Shown here: positions 49,185 to 56,253 of the stretch, in pieces | Layout of the letters: each line of letters begins with the position of its first letter | How positions within the stretch are numbered: position 1 is the stretch's first letter | Source: Streptomyces echinatus | GTDB lineage: Bacteria > Actinomycetota > Actinomycetes > Streptomycetales > Streptomycetaceae | Length of the DNA: 64,000 bases | Assembly (NCBI RefSeq): GCF_014203595.1 | Contig: NZ_JACHJK010000015.1 | Coordinates: 186,001 to 250,000 of the forward strand | Direction: 5' to 3' | Notes under the pieces: model-generated | Seen by the model: only the letters and a program-made list of their open reading frames with translations | The model's database searches: none | What the model was told of the DNA's origin: nothing | Position numbers and translations under genes: made by a program

Positions 49185-50678
49185 TCAGCTCTGGCCGCCG
49201 GCCAGCTTCTCGCGCAGCGCGGCAAGCGCCTCGTCAGAGGCCAGGGCACCGGAGGTGTCCGCACCCTCGGAGGAGTACGAACCGCCACCCGACGCGGCCG
49301 GAGCGGCAGCCTCGCCACCCTCGGCGGCAGCGGCAGCGTCGGCCTCGCGGCTCTTGATGACCTGCTGCTGGTGCTGCTCGAAGCGCTGCTGCGCCTCCGC
49401 GTACTGGTGCTCCCACGCCTCGCGCTGGGTCTCGTAGCCCTCGAGCCAGTCGTTGGTCTCGGGGTCGAAGCCCTCGGGGTAGATGTAGTTGCCCTGGTCG
49501 TCGTACGACGCGGCCATGCCGTACAGGGTCGGGTCGAACTCGACCGTCGCCGGGTCGGCACCGAAGGCCTCGTTGGCCTGCTTCAGCGAGAGGCTGATGC
49601 GACGGCGCTCGAGGTCGATGTCGATGACCTTGACGAAGATCTCGTCGTTGACCTGGACGACCTGCTCCGGGATCTCCACGTGGCGCTCGGCCAGCTCGGA
49701 GATGTGGACCAGACCCTCGATGCCCTCGTCCACGCGGACGAACGCACCGAACGGCACCAGCTTCGTGACCTTGCCGGGCACGACCTGGCCGATCTGGTGG
49801 GTGCGGGCGAACTGCTGCCACGGGTCTTCCTGGGTCGCCTTCAGCGACAGGGAGACGCGCTCGCGGTCCATGTCCACGTCGAGAACCTCGACGGTGACCT
49901 CCTGGCCGACCTCGACAACCTCGGACGGGTGGTCGATGTGCTTCCAGGACAGCTCGGAGACGTGCACCAGACCGTCGACGCCACCCAGGTCCACGAAGGC
50001 ACCGAAGTTGACGATCGAGGAGACGACGCCGGAACGGACCTGACCCTTCTGGAGGGTCGTGAGGAACGTCTGGCGGACCTCGGACTGGGTCTGCTCCAGC
50101 CAGGCGCGGCGGGACAGGACCACGTTGTTGCGGTTCTTGTCCAGCTCGATGATCTTGGCCTCGAGCTCCTTGCCCACGTAGGGCTGGAGGTCGCGGACAC
50201 GGCGCATCTCGACGAGAGAAGCCGGCAGGAAGCCACGGAGGCCGATGTCGAGGATGAGACCACCCTTGACGACCTCGATGACGGTGCCGGTGACGATGCC
50301 GTCCTCTTCCTTGATCTTCTCGATGGTGCCCCAGGCGCGCTCGTACTGGGCGCGCTTCTTCGAGAGGATCAGGCGGCCTTCCTTGTCCTCCTTCTGGAGG
50401 ACCAGGGCCTCGATCTCGTCGCCGACCTTGACGACCTCGTTCGGGTCGACGTCGTGCTTGATCGAGAGCTCTCGGCTCGGGATGACACCTTCGGTCTTGT
50501 AACCGATGTCGAGCAGGACCTCGTCCCGGTCGACCTTCACGATGACGCCGTCGACGATGTCGCCGTCGTTGAAGTACTTGATCGTCTCGTCGATCGCGGC
50601 GAGGAAAGCTTCCTCGTTACCGATGTCGTTGACCGCAACCTGCGGGGTGGTGGCGGTGGTCTCGGTGCTGCTCGTCAT
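49185..50678 (-). CDS. rpsA: 30S ribosomal protein S1
   Basis: A 497-aa ribosomal protein that binds mRNA during initiation. Four S1 (OB-fold) domains are visible: GDIVDGVIVKVDRDEVLLDI, GTVIEVVKGGLILDIGLRGF, GVVSSIVNFGAFVDLGGVDG and GKVTKLVPFGAFVRVDEGIE. The domain-3 region VHVSELSWKHIDHPSEVVEV is the high-similarity block. The C-terminal 130 residues are Gln/Ala/Ser-rich and disordered, the actinobacterial form with four rather than six domains. ATG 50678 starts TSSTETTATTPQVAVNDIGN. A consensus promoter at 50878-50906 and a structured 190-nt leader precede it, and an intrinsic terminator follows it. Confidence 0.98.
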   Translation of the reverse strand: MTSSTETTATTPQVAVNDIGNEEAFLAAIDETIKYFNDGDIVDGVIVKVDRDEVLLDIGYKTEGVIPSRELSIKHDVDPNEVVKVGDEIEALVLQKEDKEGRLILSKKRAQYERAWGTIEKIKEEDGIVTGTVIEVVKGGLILDIGLRGFLPASLVEMRRVRDLQPYVGKELEAKIIELDKNRNNVVLSRRAWLEQTQSEVRQTFLTTLQKGQVRSGVVSSIVNFGAFVDLGGVDGLVHVSELSWKHIDHPSEVVEVGQEVTVEVLDVDMDRERVSLSLKATQEDPWQQFARTHQIGQVVPGKVTKLVPFGAFVRVDEGIEGLVHISELAERHVEIPEQVVQVNDEIFVKVIDIDLERRRISLSLKQANEAFGADPATVEFDPTLYGMAASYDDQGNYIYPEGFDPETNDWLEGYETQREAWEHQYAEAQQRFEQHQQQVIKSREADAAAAAEGGEAAAPAASGGGSYSSEGADTSGALASDEALAALREKLAGGQS

Positions 50679-50871
50679 GTGGGAAAGGGCTCCGGTACGG
50701 ACATTGAAGTCGTAGGTACTGCTACGCCGGAGCCCGTATCGCTCTGCAGAAGCCGGACAGCCAAGGAAGCGCCCCACCAGGAACCTGGCGATGGCGCCTC
50801 GACAACCGAGGGGACATACAACAGATGCGAGCGCAGCCTGCTACGTCTGAGGTGCGCAGGCTCGCAGCGCA
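50679..50871 (-). ncRNA. Structured 5' leader of rpsA, candidate autoregulatory RNA
   Basis: About 190 nt lie between the predicted transcription start and the rpsA ATG. The last 60 nt contain a 9-bp perfect stem, GGGCTCCGG (complement of 50727-50735) with CCGGAGCCC (complement of 50687-50695). Within its loop CGTAG...CTACG forms a second hairpin directly next to the first arm. The only SD-like GGAG is in the closing arm, eight bases before the ATG, so the stem would block ribosome binding. rpsA is autogenously controlled in other bacteria; here this is inferred. Confidence 0.6.
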
Positions 50872-50877
50872 ACTTGT

Positions 50878-50906
50878 AGCATACGGGGGCAGCCGGACAG
50901 GGTCAA
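50878..50906 (-). promoter_or_regulatory. rpsA promoter, vegetative consensus
   Basis: On the minus strand TTGACC (complement of 50901-50906), a 17-bp spacer and TATGCT (complement of 50878-50883): a close match to the main sigma-factor consensus, as expected for a ribosomal protein gene. The predicted start is near 50871. Confidence 0.85.
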
Positions 50907-51046
50907 TGCGCGAAGGCGCACACCCAGGGCGGATCGCCGCATAACCGGCAGAAGATTCACCCCGACGGGCCACACGGGCCCATGGGAGCCCTTCCCTACC
51001 CACCCCTCGGCGGGTTGGACGGAAGAGTACGACGAGGGAGCCGATC

Positions 51047-51880
51047 ATCCAAGAGGCGGAAGCGTACGACCCGGAGCGGTCCGAGGAGACCGAGCCGGAG
51101 GCCACCCGGCGTGACGCCGGTGTCACCGAGAGCGCGCGGGCCAATCGTGGCTGGTGGGACCGCAACGCGGACGAGTACCAGGTCGAGCACGGCACGTTCC
51201 TCGGGGACGACCGCTTCGTGTGGGGCCCGGAGGGCCTGGACGAGGTGGAGGCGGAGCTGCTCGGCCCGCAGGAGGAGCTGAAGGGCAAGGAGATCCTGGA
51301 GATCGGCGCGGGCGCGGCGCAGTGCGCGCGCTGGCTGGCCGCCCAGGGCGCGCGGCCGGTGGCCCTGGACCTCTCGCACCGCCAGCTCCAGCACGCGCTG
51401 CGGATCGGCGGGGTGTTCCCGCTGGTCTGCGCGGACGCCGGCGCGCTGCCCTTCGCGGACGGCTCCTTCGACCTGGCCTGCTCCGCGTACGGGGCGCTGC
51501 CGTTCGTGGCCGACCCGCGGCTGGTCCTGCGCGAGGTGCGCCGGGTGCTGCGGCCGGGCGGGCGGTTCGTGTTCTCGCTGACGCATCCGCTGCGCTGGGC
51601 GTTCCCGGACGAGCCGGGGCCCGAGGGCCTGTCGGTCTCCTCGTCCTACTTCGACCGCACGCCCTACGTGGAGCAGGACGAGCAGGGCCACGCGGTGTAC
51701 GTGGAGCACCACAGGACGCTCGGCGACCGGGTGCGGGACATCGTGGCCTCCGGGTTCCGGCTGGTGGACCTGGTGGAACCGGAGTGGCCGGCCTGGAACA
51801 CCTCGGAGTGGGGCGGCTGGTCGCCCCTCCGCGGAAACCTGGTCCCCGGCACGGCGATCTTCGTCTGCGAGCGGGACTGA
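51047..51880 (+). CDS. Class I SAM-dependent methyltransferase, apparent ATC start
   Basis: A 277-aa methyltransferase. The conserved N-terminal block RANRGWWDRNADEYQVEHGT is in frame from about 51137, followed by FLGDDRFVWGPEGLDEVEAE, SAM motif LEIGAGAAQCARWLAAQGAR and FDLACSAYGALPFVADPRLV. The first standard start codon in frame is the GTG at 51218, which would delete all of the conserved opening. Upstream the frame is open with no ATG, GTG or TTG; GAGGGAG (51034-51040) lies six bases before ATC at 51047, which I take as the likely start. Acceptor unknown. Confidence 0.75.
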   Translation: MQEAEAYDPERSEETEPEATRRDAGVTESARANRGWWDRNADEYQVEHGTFLGDDRFVWGPEGLDEVEAELLGPQEELKGKEILEIGAGAAQCARWLAAQGARPVALDLSHRQLQHALRIGGVFPLVCADAGALPFADGSFDLACSAYGALPFVADPRLVLREVRRVLRPGGRFVFSLTHPLRWAFPDEPGPEGLSVSSSYFDRTPYVEQDEQGHAVYVEHHRTLGDRVRDIVASGFRLVDLVEPEWPAWNTSEWGGWSPLRGNLVPGTAIFVCERD

Positions 51881-51893
51881 CACCCTTGTGATC

Positions 51894-51936
51894 CGCCTGC
51901 GCGCGCGTGCACATGTGCACGCGCGCGCAGGCGTTT
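51894..51936. terminator. 40-bp perfect palindrome after the methyltransferase
   Basis: Perfect 20-bp half-sites (51894-51913 and 51914-51933, centred ...GTGCACA/TGTGCAC...) then TTT. The central 30 bp alternate purine and pyrimidine (GCGCGCGCGTGCAC...). It lies 13 bp after the stop codon, so it probably acts as a terminator; it could also form a cruciform or Z-DNA. Confidence 0.8.
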
Positions 51937-51988
51937 CCCCGCGGGCCGGTCGCCGTCCGCGGCGGCCTCGTCCCTGGGGGCACGCGCG

Positions 51989-52035
51989 CGTGGGGACCGT
52001 TCTCGTCGTCGGCGTGGGGACCGTTCTCCTCGTCG
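51989..52035 (+). repeat. 24-bp direct duplication upstream of hrpB
   Basis: CGTGGGGACCGTTCTC begins at 51989 and again at 52013; the two 23-24-bp units differ at one base. The array ends 16 bp before the hrpB GTG start. Confidence 0.9.
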
Positions 52036-52050
52036 TACGACACTGGGGGC

Positions 52051-54870
52051 GTGATCCGTGACGACGCCCTGGACGCGCTGCCCGTGCGCTCCGCCCTGCC
52101 GGCCCTGACCGACGCCCTGGAGGAGGCCGGCACCGCCGTGCTCGTGGCGCCGCCCGGCACCGGGAAGACGACGCTGGTGCCGCTCGTGCTGGCGGGTCTG
52201 GTCGGGGGTGGACCCGAGCGGCGGGTCGTGGTGGCCGAGCCGCGGCGGATCGCGGCGCGGGCGGCGGCCCGGCGGATGGCGTGGCTGCTGGGCGAGCAGC
52301 CCGGCCGGAGCGTCGGCTTCACGGTGCGCGGCGAGCGGGCCGTGGGGCGGCACACGCGCGTGGAGGTCGTGACGACCGGTGTCCTGCTCCAGCGGCTCCA
52401 GCGCGACCAGGAGCTGGCCGGGGTGGACGTGGTCGTCCTCGACGAGTGCCACGAGCGGCATCTGGACGCCGACACGGTGGCCGCGTTCCTGTGGGACGTC
52501 CGGCAGACGCTGCGGCCGGAACTGCGGCTGGTGGCCGCGTCGGCGACCACGGACGCCGAGGGGTGGGCGGCTCTGCTCGGCGGGGCGCCGGTGGTCGAGG
52601 CGGCGGGTACGGCCCATCCGGTGGAGGTGGTGTGGGCTCCGCCGGCCCGTCCGGTGCGGCCGCCGCACGGGATGCGGGTGGATCCGGCGCTGCTGGCGCA
52701 GGTGGCGTCGGTGGTACGGCGGGCGCTGGCCGAGCGGGAGGGTGACGTGCTGTGCTTCCTGCCCGGTGTGGGCGAGATCGCGCGCGTGGCGGGCCTGCTG
52801 GGGGATCTCGGCGGTGTCGAGGTGCTCCAGGTGCACGGGCGGGCGCCGGCCGCGGTGCAGGACGCGGTGCTGACGGCCGGGCGGCGGCGGCGGGTGGTGC
52901 TGGCGACGTCCGTGGCGGAGTCGTCGCTGACCGTGCCCGGGGTGCGGGTGGTGGTCGACTCCGGGCTGGCACGGGAGCCTCGCGTGGATCATGCGCGGGG
53001 GCTGAGCGGGCTGACCACCGTGCGGGCGTCGCGGGCGGCCGGGCGGCAGCGGGCGGGGCGGGCCGGGCGTGAGGCGCCGGGGGCGGTGTACCGGTGCTGG
53101 GCGGAGGCCGAGGACGGCCGTCTGCCGGCTTATCCGGCGCCCGAGATCAAGGTGGCCGACCTGACCGCGTTCGCACTCCAGACCGCCTGCTGGGGCGATC
53201 CGGACGCCTCCGGGCTGGCGTTGCTGGATCCGCCGCCGGGCGGGGCGATGGCGGCGGCGCGGGAGGTGCTGTCGGCCGTGGGAGCGGTGGACTCCGCCGG
53301 ACGGGCCACGGAGGTCGGGGTCCGGCTGGCCCGGCTGGGGGTGCATCCCCGGCTGGGGCGGGCGCTGCTGGACACCGCCGGTGAGGGGGCCGCGGTCGTC
53401 GCACTGCTCTCCGAGGAGGTGCCGCGGGAGTACGGCGACGATCTCGCCGGGGCGCTGCGGCGTGCGCGGGGTGGCGGTGACGCCTACGCGGGGCGGTGGG
53501 CCACGGAGGTGCGGCGGCTGCGGGCCGTCTCGGCGGAGTTCGCCCACCCGCCCGCCCAAGACCGTCCCCCACAGGTGAGCGCCGAAGCGGGACCGACCAC
53601 CGGAACCGGGGAACGCGCCCCCTCGGAGCGCACCGAGGCGGCGGGCCGGGGCGAGGCCGCCGAGGAGCGGGACCGGGTTGGACCCGCCGAGCCGGACCGG
53701 GCTGGCCCCGCCGAGCCGGACCGGGTTGGACCTGGCGAGCGGACGGACCCCGGGGAGCAGGCGGAGGGGCGTGACCGGGAGGCGTCCACCGGGCTACCGG
53801 CCCGCACAGGGTCCGTCCAGGGGAGGGGCCGGGCCGGGTCTGCCGGGCGGCGGGGGCCGGTGGGGGCCGGCGAGGGGCGTGGTGGTGCGGAGGGTGTCGG
53901 GGGCGGGGTGGCCGGGGGCGTCGCCGCCCTCGCCTTTCCCGAGCGGGTCGCCAGGCTCGACGGCGGGTCGTATCTCATGGCGTCCGGGACGCGGGCCGAA
54001 CTGTCCGACGGGTCCGCGCTGCGGAGCGCTCCCTGGATCGTCGTGGCCGTCGCCGACCGCCCCTCGGGCAGGGGCCACGCGCGCGTGCTGCTCGGAGCCG
54101 CCGTGGACGAGGAGGTGGCGCGGGCCGCCGCCCGGCCCCTGCTCGGCGAGCGGGACGAGGTGCACTGGGCCGACGGGGACGTCGTGGCCCGGCACGTCGA
54201 GCGGCTGGGCGCCATCGAGCTGGCCGTACGCCCCCTCCGGGACGCCGACCCGGCGCTGGTCCGTGACGCCCTGCTGGAAGGCCTCCGCCGGGAGGGGTTC
54301 GGGCTGCTCCGGTGGTCGCCGGAGGCCGAGGTGCTGCGGCAGCGGCTGGCGTTCCTGCGTGCCACGCTCGGGGAGCCGTGGCCGGACGTGGCGGACGACG
54401 CGCTCCACGCGCGCGTGGACGAGTGGCTGGAGCCCGAGCTGAGCAGGGCGCGGCGGCGGGCCGACCTCGCCCGGATCGACGCCGGGCAGGCGCTCGGGCG
54501 GCTGCTGCCCTGGGCGAGCGGGGAGGCCGCCCGGCTGGACGAGCTGGCGCCCGAGCGGATCGCCGTACCGAGCGGGTCCCGGATCCGGATCGACTATGGG
54601 GATCCCGGGCGGCCGGTCCTCGCCGTGAAGCTGCAGGAGATGTTCGGGCTGCGGGAGACGCCGGCCGTGGCGGGCGTGCCGCTGCTCGTGCATCTGCTCT
54701 CCCCCGCCGGGCGGCCCGCCGCCGTCACGGCCGACCTCGCCTCCTTCTGGCGGGACGGCTACCGCGCCGTACGGGCGGAACTGCGCGGCCGGTATCCCAA
54801 GCACCCGTGGCCCGAGGACCCGGCGACCGCCGAGCCCACCCGGCACACCAGCGCCCGGCTCAGGCGCTGA
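52051..54870 (+). CDS. hrpB: ATP-dependent helicase HrpB
   Basis: A 939-aa DEAH-type RNA/DNA helicase, cytoplasmic. Walker A VLVAPPGTGKTTLVPLVLAG near residue 35, DECHERHLD near 132 (DEAH variant), LVAASATTD near 161, and domain 2 QRAGRAGREAPG near 335 are intact. The C-terminal HrpB region is split by a 125-residue Gly/Pro/Glu-rich insert (about 500-625) that includes three 8-residue repeats ExDRxGPx, encoded by 24-bp DNA repeats. GTG 52051 gives the family start VIRDDALDALPVRSALPALT. The last 11 bases overlap the stop of the convergent DUF3068 gene. Confidence 0.94.
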   Translation: MIRDDALDALPVRSALPALTDALEEAGTAVLVAPPGTGKTTLVPLVLAGLVGGGPERRVVVAEPRRIAARAAARRMAWLLGEQPGRSVGFTVRGERAVGRHTRVEVVTTGVLLQRLQRDQELAGVDVVVLDECHERHLDADTVAAFLWDVRQTLRPELRLVAASATTDAEGWAALLGGAPVVEAAGTAHPVEVVWAPPARPVRPPHGMRVDPALLAQVASVVRRALAEREGDVLCFLPGVGEIARVAGLLGDLGGVEVLQVHGRAPAAVQDAVLTAGRRRRVVLATSVAESSLTVPGVRVVVDSGLAREPRVDHARGLSGLTTVRASRAAGRQRAGRAGREAPGAVYRCWAEAEDGRLPAYPAPEIKVADLTAFALQTACWGDPDASGLALLDPPPGGAMAAAREVLSAVGAVDSAGRATEVGVRLARLGVHPRLGRALLDTAGEGAAVVALLSEEVPREYGDDLAGALRRARGGGDAYAGRWATEVRRLRAVSAEFAHPPAQDRPPQVSAEAGPTTGTGERAPSERTEAAGRGEAAEERDRVGPAEPDRAGPAEPDRVGPGERTDPGEQAEGRDREASTGLPARTGSVQGRGRAGSAGRRGPVGAGEGRGGAEGVGGGVAGGVAALAFPERVARLDGGSYLMASGTRAELSDGSALRSAPWIVVAVADRPSGRGHARVLLGAAVDEEVARAAARPLLGERDEVHWADGDVVARHVERLGAIELAVRPLRDADPALVRDALLEGLRREGFGLLRWSPEAEVLRQRLAFLRATLGEPWPDVADDALHARVDEWLEPELSRARRRADLARIDAGQALGRLLPWASGEAARLDELAPERIAVPSGSRIRIDYGDPGRPVLAVKLQEMFGLRETPAVAGVPLLVHLLSPAGRPAAVTADLASFWRDGYRAVRAELRGRYPKHPWPEDPATAEPTRHTSARLRR
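53665..53736 (+). repeat. Three in-frame 24-bp repeats inside hrpB
   Basis: Units 53665-53688, 53689-53712 and 53713-53736, each with GGACCGGG or GGGACCGGG and coding ExDRxGPx. They differ at three to five positions. They sit within the low-complexity insert. Confidence 0.9.
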
Positions 54871-55852
54871 CCGGCTCGGGCTCCTCGGTCGGGCCGGCCG
54901 CGGTGTCCCGCGGGCGGCGGGCGCGGGCCTCCAGGTACAGGGAGAGGGCGAGGAGCAGCAGGCCGAGGCCGAGGGAGCCCCAGGGGACGTAGGAAGTGAG
55001 CGTCAGGACCAAGGTGCGGTTGTGCTTCACCAGGGCGACCGTGTGGTCGATGTAGTCCTCGCGCATCTTCACGTGCCCGGCGAAGGCGGTGACCTTGGCC
55101 CGGCCGCCCAGCAGGGTGCCGCCGCGCAGCTCCTCCTTGTGGAGTTCCTCGCCGTAGACGGGGGCGCCGGTGACCGGTTCGACCCAGAACCTGCGGACCG
55201 TGGTGTACCAGCGGGTGGTGCCCGTCCTGGCGACCGTCTCCGGTGTGATGCCCTGGACCGGCATGGTCTTGGGCATGGCCACCTTGGTCCAGGGGATGGT
55301 CTGCTCGAAGTAGTAGACCGTCAGGCCGCGGAAGTCCCGGGTTCCTCGGTAGTGGATGGGGCTGGTGGTGCGGGTCTGCGCGTCGAAGTACTCGTAGTCC
55401 CGTTTCTGCGTCAGGAAGGGCCACTTGAACTCGATGCCCTCGCGTCTCACCGGGTCGCCGTCGACCGACTCTCCGGTGGCGTGCACGGGGTCCTGGCTGT
55501 GGGCGTCGAAGATGTACCGCTCGGGCACCTTGGAGACCATCTTGCCGTCGGGGCCCTGGACGTAGGACAGGCTGTCCCAGACGACGACCGGCCGCCCCGC
55601 CGTCCGCTCGATCTTCTTCGCGGCCTCCACGTCGCCCTTGAGGGTCTGCACGATGGTGACCTTGGAGACCTTCCTCGCGCGCATGGTGCCGTAGTCGAGG
55701 AGGGTGGCGTCCTTGGCCTCCAGGACCATGTCCTGGTACTCGTTCGCGGGGATGCGGGCCACGCGCGGGAAGGTGTACCAGCGCAGCAGCGGGGACAGCG
55801 CCGCGCAGAACACGGCGCAGGCGAGCAGGACCAGGCTTGCCTTGCGGCGCAT
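54860..55852 (-). CDS. DUF3068 domain membrane protein (PorA-family-like)
   Basis: A 330-aa protein with one N-terminal and one C-terminal membrane helix (ASLVLLACAVFCAALSPLL; LGLGLLLLALSLYLEARARR) and a large extracytoplasmic domain. Family-typical sequence: LLDYGTMRARKVSKVTIVQT, WDSLSYVQGPDG, FKWPFLTQKRDYEYFDAQTR, FRGLTVYYFEQTIPWTK, FWVEPVTGAPVYGEEL. The family is annotated DUF3068 or porin-associated in actinobacteria; function unknown. ATG 55852 precedes a normal signal-anchor. It is convergent with hrpB, overlapping by 11 bp, and lies 28 bp after the SPW_0924 gene. Confidence 0.87.
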   Translation of the reverse strand: MRRKASLVLLACAVFCAALSPLLRWYTFPRVARIPANEYQDMVLEAKDATLLDYGTMRARKVSKVTIVQTLKGDVEAAKKIERTAGRPVVVWDSLSYVQGPDGKMVSKVPERYIFDAHSQDPVHATGESVDGDPVRREGIEFKWPFLTQKRDYEYFDAQTRTTSPIHYRGTRDFRGLTVYYFEQTIPWTKVAMPKTMPVQGITPETVARTGTTRWYTTVRRFWVEPVTGAPVYGEELHKEELRGGTLLGGRAKVTAFAGHVKMREDYIDHTVALVKHNRTLVLTLTSYVPWGSLGLGLLLLALSLYLEARARRPRDTAAGPTEEPEPVSA

Positions 55853-55880
55853 TTCCGGCCTCCCTCCCGGACGGGCGCGG

Positions 55881-56015
55881 CTACGGGTGCGGGGGCACCG
55901 TCGTCAGCAGCGGCTTGGGGGACGTCCGTCCCGACGACGGGCCCAGCGCGCCGATCAGGAGCACCAGGGCGAGCGCGAGGGCGAGGCCGGTCGCGGCGGC
56001 GATCAGGGCGCGCAT
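55881..56015 (-). CDS. SPW_0924-family small membrane peptide
   Basis: A 44-aa protein: one hydrophobic helix (ALIAAATGLALALALVLLIG) then a short extracytoplasmic end SPKPLLTTVPPHP. It matches the SPW_0924 family, which I remember as a short conserved Streptomyces protein of unknown function next to DUF3068 genes. ATG 56015 begins RALIAAATG; a longer frame upstream is Arg/Pro-rich and unlikely. It is co-directional with DUF3068, only 28 bp apart, and could belong to the same envelope system. Confidence 0.75.
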   Translation of the reverse strand: MRALIAAATGLALALALVLLIGALGPSSGRTSPKPLLTTVPPHP

Positions 56016-56127
56016 GCGGGGCCTCCCGGGGGACGGTCCGATGAACCGACTGGATTCTGATGGTTCGTCAGGTCGGGCACCGTAGCAACGGGCGGGCGAG
56101 ATGAGAACAGCGGTGCACGCACGAACC

Positions 56128-56163
56128 AGGGCGCCCTCCCCGCCGGAGCGGGAAGGGCGCCCT
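56128..56163 (-). terminator. Strong hairpin after the transglycosylase gene
   Basis: AGGGCGCCCT plus CCCGC pairs with GCGGG plus AGGGCGCCCT across a CGGA tetraloop, with one C/A mismatch. It lies between the transglycosylase stop and the SPW_0924 gene, both on the minus strand. Confidence 0.85.
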
Positions 56164-56253
56164 GTCACGATGCGTCACCCCGCCTGAGGCGACCCGGGAG
56201 ACGCCGGTCTCCGGAGTGGCTTCCGGAGTCGGTGGCTTCCGGACGCGGCTGCC

